This document shows, one piece after another, positions 1-12,414 of a stretch of DNA of 64,000 nucleotides. This DNA is from Aulostomus chinensis (taxonomy: Eukaryota > Chordata > Actinopteri > Syngnathiformes > Aulostomidae). The notes under the pieces were generated by a model. That model was not told where the DNA came from. It searched no databases and saw nothing but the letters and a program-made list of their open reading frames with translations. Numbering within the stretch: the stretch's first letter is position 1; each line of letters starts with the position of its first letter. Location: contig JBBMOA010000015.1 in the NCBI GenBank assembly GCA_037954235.1, positions 6,328,001-6,392,000 on the forward strand, given 5' to 3'. Position numbers and translations under genes: made by a program.

Positions 1-3000
1 AAGTCAAATGTGAAAAGGGCTTGAAGGCTCAAAGAATATTCATCTACTATCAACAATCTGTCACTGGCAGTCTCTAGGTATGACTCAGGGTCTTCTGGAA
101 GCACTAAAAAGGAACATCACATGCACCCACCAAATGATTTAACTTATTTTTATCTGTTTGAAAGTTCCTGTTTGAGATGTTTTTACTTACAGGTCAACTG
201 TGCTCGATAATCCTCAAATGTAAATCACACCGTTTTGACATATCTTCACATTTTAACAACCAAATTTATGAATCTTTCCCTAAGTTACTGACATGATCTT
301 TCCACCTTGTTTGCATTCATGAACTATTATGTGAACTTAGTCAATCTCATCTTTGTACTTTCTCCTAAAATTGATGAGCGTAATACAGTTAGTTGAACAG
401 AATATTTCATGAATATTTTCTTTCTCTTTGTTGCTGGGTAACCACAAATGTATGGCTTGATAATATTGGCAAAGAGTCTTTTTTGGCTTGACAAAATAGA
501 AATGGAAAAACGGAGGATTTTAACTGCAGGACAAGAACAGCAGTTTGAATATTTTTATCGGTGCAAACATTAGATGGACAACTACAGAGGAGAGAGGCAG
601 GAGTGCAGATGTAATTCAATCCCCCACCGATGCCCACCTGCCTTGCAGAGGCTGAAGCCAGATTTACCACTGGGTTTATCATCAGACTTGTACGGAGGAA
701 CGCTCACCTTTAGGGCCCAGCAGCGTTGCCAGGACCATGCTGTGCCATGCTGGATGGGCCAGTGAAGGTGTGTGTGCAGATATACTTAGTTCACACTGGG
801 AGATGAGCCAGAGACCAGACTCTGCTCTGTAGCTACAGTTAATGGAGTGACGCGTAGCACTGAAAGAGAAACCACAACCATGCTTCTGGCTCTCTTTCCG
901 CTCGCATCGATCACCACAGCAAGGGTTCCGCTGCATAGCAAAATCATCAATGTTAATGTAACTTTTGAGCGTTCAAATCAATGCCCTGCTAGTGTTTATA
1001 TAATTCCACGTCTGTCAGTGCTGTTAAAGTCAACAAAAAGCATCTGGTACACGAGCGTCATGAGTGGGCAGACAACTTTCCAATTCATTTTTAGACCCAC
1101 AAGTGATTGTGACAGTTATGGGAAATGAGCTGTTCCAGAGAATAAGAGACGGTGGTTGGATGATTCCAAAATGACCAAGCCAGACTGCATCTTCCCCTCT
1201 CCCCTTGCTGTGTATGCATGGCTGGATTCCAATTGTGGATGAATAAGCAGCTCAGTCAAATTTGGTGGATGCCATTTGTCTTGGCAGGCAATCATACCTG
1301 TATTTTTTTTTCGGTCCCCTTCATTGTCTGTCCCTCCCTCCCTAGAGAAAAGTCAGTTAGTTTGATAAGTGATATTTATAGCCATGATGTCAGCTGGAGA
1401 GAACATGCACAGCGTAGCGAGGCAGGAGAGCCGACGATTCGAAGGCATCAGAGAATTAGGGCTTTGTTTTCATTAATTGTGGTTGTCATCTCTGTCCCGC
1501 CCTCACTCTTTCTCTGTCTCGCTTCCAGTCTCCCTGTCTTCCTCTGTCTCTCTCATGCAAACTCAGTTCTGGCTTGAAGGACCAAGTATGTTGCTGCTTC
1601 AAATATTTTCCAGGATATTTCCAAAAAAAAGAAGTGATAACAGCAGTGTTTTCACTGCTCATGTGGTATCTTCTCTTGGAGCAAAGAAGGTGAATATTTT
1701 TAAGATCAAGGGGTGGCAAAAGCCACCTTGGCTACCTTGATTTCTGAGAGCAGCTGATTGCCTTGCTGCAATCATGAAACAAGGACTGAAGATGATGGAT
1801 CATCTGTGACGAAGGTCAAACCCTGATAACAGAGGGTCTAATAATGACAATCTTTGAGTTCCCATGGTGCTACAGTGCCACCGGCTCACATTTGATCACC
1901 TCAAATACCTGCCAGCACCAGACTGCTATAAATGTTTCTAGATGTAACAATACAGTCGACTGAACTTAAGGCAAAGTTTGTTCTTCTTTTTCTCCCTGTA
2001 GATATTTGTATATCACCAGGTATTGGGGTCAGCAGCAGACATAGAAAACTGCGGGATTGTGTGACAAATCTGGCGCACTTCCACAAACCAGATCTGAACC
2101 ACCCACAATTTTGAGCCACATTGGAATTTCTCAAATTTTTTGACTGTGCAGTCTGTCAAAGTTGTTGCTTGGATGTTCAAATGCTCCTTGATGGCATTTT
2201 AGCTATAGCAAGCTAACTCATTCCCTCCATATTCCTCCAGTTTCTGTCCCTTTGCATTATTGTAAATAAAAAAAAAAAAGTACTTAGTTTCACTAAGCTG
2301 GACTGGAGGTGTGGGAGGGTAGGATGACACTTTCACCTACATTTTGGGGCATATGTCGCCAATATCTTGGAGTTTATTCTAATTTTGTTAATCAACGTTA
2401 ATAACGCAAGATAAGAAATGTGTTGACCTTTTCAGGAATTTTGTGGGAAATATTTAACTGAACCTGGAAATAGACATATGACAATCCGCTATAATAATCC
2501 TGCATGATAAAAGTGGGTTTAGGAGGAGGCTATCGACCTTGGCGGAGGTCAGAGTTCTCTGAGTGCCTTTAGTTTAAAGAGGCGTTTTTGAGATATAGAC
2601 TAAATCATATTAATGCTGCTGGACATTTCCATCCAGTGTAAAAATCTCTGTGTCATGGGTTCCAAAGTGGTTCATTATGTGCAAATGCTGATGTAGAGTT
2701 GGCCATTCAGGAATTCCAAAGCTGCATCATCCCTTTTTATGCAAAAAAGCCCATTGATGCTCTATTATGGGTCCTGCTGTGCAGCCTGTGGTTGGGGGTC
2801 CAGGTCTTACCCTTCCGATGGAGTCTGTGAAACAAGGCTGTTTAAAATGTTTTCTGAATTGACACACAGCTTCCTCCACCTTTTTGCAAGCACTGAGCAT
2901 TCTTAGGCTGGCAAATAAAATTACTGTCACAGAGTGTTTCTAGATTTTGGCCCGTAACACAACAGTCTCTCACATGAAGGGTAGAGGTGGTGTTTCGGGT

Positions 3001-3313
3001 CGAGCTCTGGCGTCAGACAGAAGGACACTCAGCTGGGCCGCATTGTACCTCTGCCTCACATGGCAAAAACACTGTCTGGAATTAGAGGCAAGCTCTTGGA
3101 GCCAAACACTCAAAATGATGCACTCCTGTTGACTGCATCAGATTCTGGAGGGTAGAGTCCCCCACTTTAAACATGGGATTCTGTGACCCTCTCCATCTGC
3201 CCCGGGGCAGGTCACGCCACCAAATATACATTTCCCATACCCCTTCCCTTTCAGTCAGACCTTTTTAAAATGTTTTTAGATTCATGCAGTGGATTGATTC
3301 TTGGTTCTGCTCA
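1..3313. other. Non-coding DNA, no gene recognised
   Basis: No frame here shows a recognisable protein family. Visible structure is limited to a C/T-rich patch around 1487-1556 and an A-run after a TAAATAAA-like sequence at 2262-2279, which could be the tail of an old retroposed sequence. If the fstl gene extends upstream this is intron; otherwise it is intergenic. Confidence 0.5.
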
Positions 3314-3321
3314 GACCTGAG
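3314..3321. repeat. Left 8-bp target-site duplication of hAT element
   Basis: The octamer gacctgag lies directly before the left terminal repeat and recurs exactly after the right end at 4216-4223. An 8-bp duplication is the hallmark of hAT transposition. Confidence 0.85.
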
Positions 3322-4215
3322 CAGTGACATGCGGTGAGGTTCATGGCTGGTGAGGCACTGACTTCATCACAATCAGATCTGTAAACATATGAAAAAAAAA
3401 CTGCATTTAATAATAAAAAAACAGACAAAAAATGTTCTCCATGTTTTGGCTTCTGTCTGCCATAGCTTTTTCAGCGCTTTGGATACTTTAGCGTTAACCT
3501 CCCGCTTCGACTGAAAATCCAATTTAGAAAATTGTTTTAGCTTAGAAATGTAATCCTCCATTGTGAAATTACGGCCACTCAGGAGAAAAAAAATAACTGA
3601 ATGACTGCACTTGACTTTCCTTACAGTAAATTGTAGCGCGCTGTCACTTCTTCTGCAGCGGAGCGGAGGAGGCGCAAGCAGAATCCCTGGGCTCACTAGT
3701 GCCTCCTCCATGAGGCAGGAGAACTGCGTGCCTCACCCGGCACCTTTTCGCAGCCATTTTATGATCGCTCAGCACAAGAAACACGTTACACACACATACA
3801 GTTTTCGACAAAAACACTATACATTATATTCACCAGCTGAACCAAAGAAATGTAGTTTATATAGCAAAAGTATTTGAACATTTGAATGGCGACATAGAAA
3901 GAGACAGCAATACGGGCTCACTGCGTAGCAAGAGCACAGTTAGCAGAGTCATTGCGCAGTCCCTGGTGAGGCTCAACTGCCTGGTGCCTCACCGCACGTC
4001 TCTTCTCAGTATTTGAACGATAAATATGAAAAATCGGTGATTTTGAATAAAAAAAATAACTTAAAACTGGTTTAGTTAAAAGCTAAATAACTTTATAGTA
4101 CAAATCAAAGGATAAGTACAATGATTAGATGTATTTTTTTCAATTTATGTTTTTTTCTTTCCATGATGACAGGTGAGGCACGGCCTCCCTTGCCTCCCCC
4201 GACCGCACGTCACTG
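3322..4215. mobile_element. hAT-superfamily DNA transposon, non-autonomous (894 bp)
   Basis: The left end begins cagtgacatgcggt and the right end, reverse-complemented, begins cagtgacgtgcggt, so the terminal inverted repeats match at 13 of 14 positions. Perfect 8-bp duplications flank both ends. The motif gtgaggc or its complement recurs near both ends and inside (about 3353, 3730, 3966, 3987 and 4171), the kind of subterminal repeat to which hAT transposases bind. At 894 bp it cannot encode a full transposase of about 600 residues. A minus-strand open frame at 3373-3711 includes KLKQFSKLDFQSKREV, which I recall as resembling N-terminal parts of fish hAT/zinc-finger-MYM-like transposases; it is short and probably a remnant. 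The element is therefore likely an internally deleted copy. Confidence 0.8.
3373..3711 (-). pseudogene. Possible transposase N-terminal remnant inside hAT element
   Basis: This 112-residue open frame lies wholly within the transposon. Around residues 50-75 it has NFTMEDYISKLKQFSKLDFQ, a charged segment that looks protein-like, whereas the C-terminal third runs into low-complexity F/I-rich translation of an A-rich stretch. There is no DDE or hAT dimerisation region. The link to a hAT/ZMYM-type transposase is recollection, not a search result. Confidence 0.35.
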
Positions 4216-4223
4216 GACCTGAG
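4216..4223. repeat. Right 8-bp target-site duplication of hAT element
   Basis: This is an exact copy of the gacctgag octamer found at 3314-3321. Confidence 0.85.
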
Positions 4224-7200
4224 GGTGAAGATACAAGCTCCAACTTTAATCCTTCTTTTCCTTTGTTTCATTTACACCGCCCCCATAAAACTTTATTGTG
4301 TTATCGATGTTTGTCCTCGCTGACCCAGTTTCTCAGTTTCCATAATCAATTTAACAGCCTATTATATTTGTATTCTGCTCTTTTCCTTCTCTGTGTTTCA
4401 TAATCAGGTGTGCAGCTAGCTGTGGCAGAGAAGACTCAAAGACCGCTCACTTTAAACAAACTCTTGAAATGAATGCTTGAAACAGTCCATCTTTTCTCTC
4501 TGAGCCATGCTGAGTATTGACAGAACACTCTGCTCAATCTGTACACTCCATTAGTGCGGGAAAAAAGCAGACAAATCAGAAAAGATGCATTTAAGTGTCA
4601 TATTTTCTGTTTTTAAAGGGAAGAGACGAGAGAGAAATATTATGAAAGGAGAGAATTCATATAACTCATGCATTTCCAGTTCAGTCATATGCTGCTAAAA
4701 CATGTTAATCCACAGAATTGACTGAAATTATACATATAAGCATCAATGTTTAATGACCCATAACACGATGGACTGTTAGATACGAGCGTGAGGGTTAAAG
4801 CTGCAGGGCCCCAGCAGTTATTTTAGTAAACACTCCATACTGTGCTGCGCATTTTAATTGGCTCCACCAGTAAATATGAAAAGATGTGTTTTCCCCCAAG
4901 GGACCAAAACCAACCTTAGCCTTTAAAGTCGTTCACAGGAAACATTACTGTACTGCTATGACCCGCTAAGTTCAATGTCTTTCCATCTAACGGTGCTCTT
5001 TATAAATGGCAGACATTTTTTTTTGTAGTCTTTTTCAGCTGCATACAGATTCAGTAACGCGTCATAAGAAATCTGGATGGATTTTAATAAAATGTGGTAT
5101 GATGATACAGGGTTGAGGAACAATGAGGAGATTCTGGAATTGACACAGATCCGGACACCAAGATTTTATATCTTCCTGTCAAGGACATAATTTCCGAGAA
5201 AAAAAAAAAAAAGATTCCAAAATAATGGTTCATTATATACTCAGAGAAGGAAATACACCAAAAATTCAATACTGTGACTGCACAAAGTTCCTCGTGTTCT
5301 AACTTTCTTTCGGGTTGAAACATTGTTTTATTTGTTTGTTTTTTTATGCCTTCCTCTCATATAAATTCTTAGTCTCCTTTTGGATTTAGCGAGCAGTTGT
5401 GTAAGGAAACAAAAAGGGAAAATAACCTTTCATGAATCAAGCTGATCATTGCCAGATGTAGCGTAAAATGGCTTTCATTTTAGTGAGTAAATACTATTCA
5501 CTGTGACTGACAGATTTCACAACCTTTAAATGAGATCAATGATGTCATGGTCCTCCGGTGTTATCCATCATTCAGTGCTGACATTTTTCTTCGTGTTCCT
5601 TTCACTTCTTTTCATTGCTTCGCAACAAAAGCAGAATCGGCTCCGAAAACCAAACTTTTTTTTTTAATCCCTCCATGAAGGTGTCCTTGATCAACACACT
5701 GAGGTTCCACACGCCTCAGGCTTACCGCTCTTGGTTGCCCTCTGTGCTTCTATCCCTCCTATAACATATGTGAATGTGACCTTCCTAAAAGTCTGGAAAG
5801 CACACATCCTTGTAAAAAGCTATTAACACCGTGTAGCATCTGAATCAGAAAGTTTATCTCACTAACAGCTCTGACATGTCTGCATGTTTGCACATTCACA
5901 CTTCCTGAGTGTCTTTGAGTTTGAAGAAAGAGTCAAATGTGCTTGCCTTGAATAGTTCCAGGTTGTGTTCATAGTAGGAAGCGTATTTGCTGCTGCTTTT
6001 CAAATTAAATTTGCTGCGCTGGAGTAAATTCAACATTATTCTCATGAAAAACAAAATGGTACTGAAAATGAAAGCTACTATTTCTTTAGGGGGAAATAAA
6101 CCAATGATAGATTTAGAACAGAGAAGATTTGGAGGTGAATGGCACAAAGGTGAATGAGTAGCAGCTTTTAGGATTTTGCCACAGAGGTACACATCTTTTC
6201 TTCTTACTGGTACGAACGGCAGCACACATGGCGACTGGTAAACACCACCTGTAATACTGTGTAGAACTGGGGGCTCCAGATGGAGGGGTTATTTATACTT
6301 TGTATTAAAAAGTTAAATTGTCGTGAAGTGAAAGGGTGGTTGCTGAGCTGAGTAAATGCCAAAGGTATAGATATTTATCACCGATACATGATGTGCCATT
6401 CTGCTCCACCTTTTAACATTTAACTATTCCAAAACAGATGGACTTGTAAAAGCTTCGACTGAAAACCTGCTGCATTTTTTTTTTTAATCATTAAAGTCTG
6501 ATCTCACAAGTAAGTTTTGACAGTTTTTTTTCTTTTGGGTTCCCGCCGTCTGCATTATTTTATACTCATTCCTTCACAATGGTCAAGGCTCCTGCTGAGG
6601 TAGATTGTAAGCAAAGAGGTTAACATGTAATCAGCCAATGTTCAAGGCGATGCCATAAGAGTAATAATGGCTTTTAGATGCCTTTCAGGACTTTTTCTGT
6701 GTGCATTTCTTTTGCGGGGGTAGTCAAGAGGACTACTCTTTGTGGTATTTTGAAAAGGATGAAGTCTCTTTTTTTTTACACGCGTTACCTCCAACATCAT
6801 CATCTTCACTCCATTTGAAATTACTGGGAAGATTGGGTGGGTTTTTACAGCATATAAAAAGAAGATTGAGGTGAACTTGGATGTGAAGCAAGTGAGGCCT
6901 GTGAAGCTTCCCCAGGGCAAAAGTCCGGGGGTTGATAACATCGCCTTTTATCACAAGTTATACGGTTGACTGCATCTGATGTGGTCCATCCATCTCCATT
7001 GGCTTTCATTCAGAAGATGGCTGTATGGGTCAGGAAAGAAGTCTTGGCATGAAATGTCAGGGTTATTTTGATCATCTATTTAGTTGTTGTTGTTTAAATT
7101 GCTGCTGGTGGTGGAGTTTAAGTGAAACTGTTCAACCACAGGTCTGGCTTTTAATCTGTATAAAGACAGGGCAACAGTTATAGTGAGGGAAAAAGTAGGT

Positions 7201-8661
7201 GAAGTCAATTATTGTTTGTTGAAGGTGCTGTTGATGATTAAAGATGATGTTTGAGTGTAGAGTTCTTCAGCACTAACTCAACGTTAAGACAGCCATCCCT
7301 GGAGGAGCATGTGGACAGTAAAGTGGGTCCCTCCACTCTGCAGTAAACAGAAATTGCAATCGTGGAATCCTTTCTCCTAATTGGATGAAAGTGGAAACAG
7401 GATACCACAAAGTGTCTTTTCTGTTGAGTGCAGAGTGAAGGACCCACATTTCTGACAGAAGTGTAAATCAGTTACTGTACCTTTATGTTCAACTGTTGTT
7501 GCAATTGGAAGTGAAAAGGAAAGTCTCAACTTCTTTATCAGGGGAAACCAGCTGCCGTCTCCTGCTGTAAAGACCAGTGTTTGTGGGACCCAACCACCTC
7601 CCCCGCCTGCAGAGACACACCTGCTGCACAAAGATGGAAAAAAAATCTGAGTGCATCTGATTTGGAGGCAAACTTTGGTTTCACGCAGACACCAAAGTTT
7701 GCCTTTTGGTTTGTACAAGTTGAAGTTAAAATTGAGAAAATGCTGAGACAAGTGTCCTCCACGGGACAGGGAGGAAACATTCCATTCCATGCTGAATCTC
7801 AACCTTAGATTTTTCTAATTTACCAGTGATGCCGGCTAACATGACATGAAAGTAATTCCATCTGGGAATGAGAACCTTGACGGGTGGAAATCACACACGC
7901 CGTCTGTTAACAGCGAGCTCGCATGGACACGCATGCACGGGGGCACCTCGGCATCAATCACCATCCAGGCCGAATTTTTAATAGGGAACAGAACACCATA
8001 ATAAATAACACAAGTCAAGCGTATACTGTTACTAATGATCTTTAGATGAGCCATTATGAGGAGCAAAAGTGCTGGGAGTTACTTAATTATTCTCCGTGGA
8101 TGTCTAAACCATTGTAGCACAAAATACAAGTCAGCCAGCAAAAGAAATGATTCTACTGGAGAGCACAAGTTATGAGCATGTGTGTACTGTGTGATCTGTA
8201 ATTGAACATTCCAATTATACGCTGCTGAACTTGTCTAGATTTGCAGGTGAGCGAGAAGCAGCGGAGAAAGCTCTATATGTGGGTGTACTGATGCAATTAG
8301 GTAATGAAATACGCATAGAAACTTGGCAGCTTTATGTAATGTTGGGTAGAGAGGACAGCTACAATAGAGCAGGTTGAGTTTAGTGTCTGTGCATTAATTA
8401 ATTTCCAGAAAAGTTTCAAATGAGTTTGGTAATTAAATCAAATCCATTATATTTGGGAGCATTTTTTTCTACGTAGACTAAAAGGGAGTGAGAGGGAGCG
8501 GATGCACTGTGGATTTGATTGCAGGTTCCTAAAAACTGCGAATTGTCTCTTGGTGTTCTGCTCTCATTGGTCAGGCCAGTTGTGCTGTGAGCCTGTTGTT
8601 TCATGTGGTTGGCTCAGATTGTCTGTCTACCCCTGTGTGTTCCCGCTAGGTTAATAGTGTC
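4224..8661. other. Non-coding DNA, no gene recognised
   Basis: The stretch is AT-rich, with several short A or T runs (for example 5199-5213 and 6475-6485). Open frames of up to 141 residues exist, such as a minus-strand frame at 7377-7802, but none has a recognisable domain or sensible splice boundaries. I see no mobile element with identifiable ends. Confidence 0.5.
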
Positions 8662-8833
8662 AGGGTGGCCCAGTGCAGAGATCATCTCATGCCTGAAAGG
8701 TTAGAGGTTTCTCCCGCTGTAACCCACCACAGGGCAGCTACCAGTACCCAAGAGTCCTCGAGCAACGCTGCCAAGCTTTTCTCACTCACCCATTTAAAGT
8801 CACTTTGAGTAAGAGCACCACTTAATACCCAAA
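8662..8833 (+). mobile_element. tRNA-derived SINE, nearly full length
   Basis: The left part reads gggtggcccagtgcagag (A-box-like), followed about 35 bp on by aggtttctcccgc, a worn B-box. The right part, tttaaagtcactttgagtaa and the following gagcaccacttaa, resembles the common fish SINE/L2-type tail that reads approximately gtaagtcgctttggataaaa and ends near gctaaatg. Head and tail are in the right order and about 170 bp apart. Target duplications were not identified. The family match is from memory. Confidence 0.6.
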
Positions 8834-9284
8834 GTCTAGAGCCGAAAAGTGTGTGGCACACGTATAATTCCAGGCTCTCATAACTATACGTGCCTTTTTG
8901 ATTGATACTCTTAAGCCATTTGGTCTCGAAGTAGAAAAAAGTTTGCTGACCAAAGGTTGAAGTCCATCCCATTTCATGAACAGGGTATTGAAGGAAAGAG
9001 AGGAAGAGGTGGTATTACGCCCATCACATTTGTCAGTACACGCAATGATTAACAGTATCGCAGATTTAAGATACTTTTACTGGACATATTCCAAAGAAAA
9101 TCTGAAGAGCCGCCTGATGTGGCATCCCAGTCCTCTGATGAACCAGTGAGGTTGCAGCGTAGCTACGGAATTCCTCATAGCCAAAGATCTCTAAGAGCTG
9201 ACATTATTATTGTTTGACCATATTTGGTGTGTGTACCTTTTTGTCTGATGAATTGATTCCTGTTTTATATTTATACACACACAC

Positions 9285-9580
9285 ACCTCCCCTGCGATCC
9301 TCCACCAACCCTGGTGCTCCCACTTCCTACCTTTGTAATTGTCTGTCCGCCCTTGTGTGGTTCATCTGTGTCTCATTATCCTTCCCCCTCCTCCTCCATT
9401 TAGTTTGTGTTTCTCCTGCTCACTGTCAGTTCGTCTAACTATCATTGTGTTCCACCATTGATATTCTTGTGTGTGATACCCTGGTTTATTATTCCTGGAT
9501 CTTGACTTTTGGACTGATTACAGTGGACTAAGGTTGTTCTGCAAGAAAGAAAAGAAAAGAAAAGGAAAAATAAACAAACA
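9285..9580 (+). repeat. Retroelement-like 3' tail with poly(A) signal (tentative)
   Basis: The segment is T/C-rich with no open frame. It contains wording I recall from teleost retroelement 3' regions: successive phrases around tctgtgtctcatta, tttagtttgtgtttctcc, tgtcagttcgtct and ttttggactgattac. It closes with an A/G-rich run and AATAAA at 9569-9574. It would be a 5'-truncated or solo remnant. No duplications or coding part were found, so the class (LTR or non-LTR) is left open. Confidence 0.35.
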
Positions 9581-9724
9581 GCACTTTGAAAAATGTTGTG
9601 ACGCTTGATAAGCGACTCAAGAGTTTTACATCCATTCATGTTTGATTCCTGACTCAATTATATATGAGAGAAGGACAGTTGATGTTCCACAGGTCTGTGT
9701 AATAGAATTAGCTGCACTGCTTGT

Positions 9725-9748
9725 GAGAGAGAGAGAGAGAGAGAGAGA
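9725..9748. repeat. (GA)n microsatellite
   Basis: About 12 uninterrupted GA units. Confidence 0.9.
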
Positions 9749-9868
9749 ACAAAACTGCTCCTGTTAATTAGCCACCCTCCCTCAGCATCCTGATGATTTC
9801 CTGACAGTTTCTCGTAATGTCGGTTGGGTTTCACTTTAGTTGTGAGCCATTTCTCACCTCTGTGAGCG

Positions 9869-9889
9869 CCCCCCCCCCCCCCCCCCCCC
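9869..9889. repeat. Poly-C tract (C21)
   Basis: Twenty-one consecutive C, followed by gccgccccg. It is one of five long C-tracts in the window, all on the + strand. Confidence 0.95.
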
Positions 9890-10430
9890 GCCGCCCCGAC
9901 TGTGAGTGTTATCAACTGATGACAACGAGAGAAAACGATTAATAACCTGCTTCAGGAGAGCATTCAAACATATTCTACTGTGTTATTCATCTTGAATCCT
10001 GTCTTTGTGTTAAGTCAGATGAAAAGAGGTAGAGAGAGTGAATGGAGCATACACCGGGACATAGGACTTGAGATTAATTTGTAATACATCTGATATGGTC
10101 AGCTGTGGTTGGCTTTGTTAGTGCTACACATGACACGGGTTGGTGTTGGAAATTCCCTGTACATTTACTGTTTTATTTATTACTGACGATCAATAAAGAC
10201 CTTTGTAAGAGCAACAGAGAACGAGGGAGACTGTGCACACTGAAGAGGAGGGGAAATGAAAAGGCGCATTATTAAAAAATGTCACGTGATCGTGTTGTTT
10301 ACTTCTGTAATCTTCTTTCATTCCCTCCACTGCCTTCCCCTGGGACCCCCAGCTCTCTTCCAGGGGCCAAGGGACTACGCACAGAAATGAAAATCCGTCC
10401 TCTGTTTCCACATTTTATATATTTATGGGT

Positions 10431-10451
10431 TGTGTGTGTGTGTGTGTGTGT
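10431..10451. repeat. (TG)n microsatellite
   Basis: About ten TG units. Confidence 0.9.
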
Positions 10452-10622
10452 TGTTTTTGCTTGTACATTGTGCTTCTAATTTGCGTTTTTATTTACATCT
10501 GTTTTGCTTAATGTATTTAAGCGCCTTCATATAGAAACATGTATGTTGTTGAGTGTGTTCCCCAGGGTTAGGTGGTGATATTACAGCAAATACTTTGATC
10601 GCACAGCACCTAAATCCTGCTT

Positions 10623-10638
10623 AAAAAAAAAAAAAAAA
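10623..10638. repeat. Poly-A run (A16)
   Basis: An uninterrupted A run. No retroposed body was recognised upstream of it. Confidence 0.9.
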
Positions 10639-11463
10639 TTAACAACAACCTATAAAAATTTCAAGGAATATTTGATGGAAGTACTAAAAGAAATTGAAGC
10701 AGAAGTGCACGGATGCATCTGCCACTGTGAGTTTCGAGACCCTGCTCGCTACAAAGACTCACTAATGAATATTAATAACCTATCAGAACAAATTTGTCAT
10801 CAAAATATATGACCAAATGTTTTATGTGGTACAAGCAACTTTCTGATTGACTGAAGTTTATATTTATTGATGAGTTATATATTTTTTTTCCAAGATGGCA
10901 GTCAAGATGAATTGTTTTACACATGAAAGAGACTCACTGCACGCAAACTGAGGCTCTACCAGGTCTGTTTCTTTATCCCGAGAGTAAGACGGTGTCATAT
11001 TGTTGGCCGTTGCTGGGGGAAAAAAAAGAAAGTATTGTGATAGTTTAGAAAAGGATTGTGCTGCTACATTGTAAAGCAGTTATATAGCTGTCCAGTGAAT
11101 TACTGCTCTGGTGTCAGGAGGAAAGCAGGATTACATACGGCTTTCTCTTTCTTCCTCTGTGTGGTCCGACCTGTTCATATAAAGCTTTTCATCCTTGACA
11201 TTCTCTTTTTGATGTTGTTAATTTTTAGTTTGTCTTCACTGGTGTTTGCGTCGCTATACAAAGAAGCACCCGTGACCTTGAATTATGATCATGATTGTTT
11301 CCGTCCGTCTGTTTTGTTCTGAGAATAGAGGGGAAAGAAATTGTTCTATGATTGATTAGGTTAATATTTTTTTCTTTTCTTAAGGAACACTGCATTGAAC
11401 ATATTGCTCTACGGTAGCTTCCATCATGTCCATAATTCAATTAAAGCCTATCAGGGATAATGC

Positions 11464-11480
11464 AAAAAAAAAAAAAAAAA
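11464..11480. repeat. Poly-A run (A17)
   Basis: An uninterrupted A run preceded by AT-rich unique sequence. It could be the tail of a retroposed copy, but no parent sequence was recognised. Confidence 0.9.
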
Positions 11481-12393
11481 GCCATTGAGATCATTCCCAT
11501 TGTGGATCTTGTGGTCCATAATTAACATCCCTATCTCCTGCCCCGCCTGTTCAGAGAGAGTTAAGGACAAACGAAGGCCATGGGAACTCTATAAAAATGC
11601 AAATCTTAGTCAACTATTAATGAAAATTATCACAGAACATTGAGTCCGTTGTATTGAGTTCTGCTTTACATCTCTATTATTCTAAATTTTCCATAAACAT
11701 TCAAATTTACTCTCCCGCCCCCCACATGAAGTGTTGAGCTTCAATGTCTGCCCATTTTTTTATACCTTGATGCAAATATTTTCCCAAAATGTGGAACATT
11801 GCAAGACCTGTCATGTTTACTTTACCTTGTAACTAAAGAGTGAGAGAATTTTCAAATTCGCTCTCTGTAAAGATGCAGAGAGATTCATCGTTAATTTAGT
11901 ATTGTTTATGTTTTTCTCAAATGAAGGTGCCTTACGAAAGAGTGACTATCACATTGTTCCAAGTACAGTCAAAGTATATGTTTTGCCGACCTTTGACACC
12001 AGAGAGCACAAAACAAATCATGAACGTCCGAAGCCAGATGTCTTGGACTGCTTGCAAGCCGATGTATGTATTCACTTCTTTTCACAGTTCCACGTCAGTT
12101 TGGAACCATTTCATCATAAACTAACCCAAGAAAGACAGAGCCTGACAGCTTTAAGCCTTTTTTTTTAACAATACGCATTTGAAAACTGACATGATACAGT
12201 AACTTCAGCTAGTCAGACACCATCACACGCTCCTACTCTACCACCCACCACCACACGTCAATTCTCAACCTGTGGGGAAACACAGATCTGTTTGTATCAA
12301 AAGCTCACAGGATGCTTGACAAAAATAATCTAAACTCCAGGGCTTACTTACAAGCATTTTCAGATCTTCAACCACATTCCTCAAAACTCCTTG

Positions 12394-12414
12394 CCCCCCC
12401 CCCCCCCCCCCCCC
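12394..12414. repeat. Poly-C tract (C21)
   Basis: Twenty-one consecutive C; the second of five such tracts. Confidence 0.95.

Noticed and set aside
7377..7802. Minus-strand open frame of 141 codons
   Set aside because: Overlapped by several other frames of similar length, with no domain. It is likely chance in a stop-poor stretch.
9569..10197. AATAAA hexamers at 9569 and 10192
   Set aside because: Not attached to any recognised gene. AATAAA is frequent by chance in AT-rich DNA, so no terminator is called.
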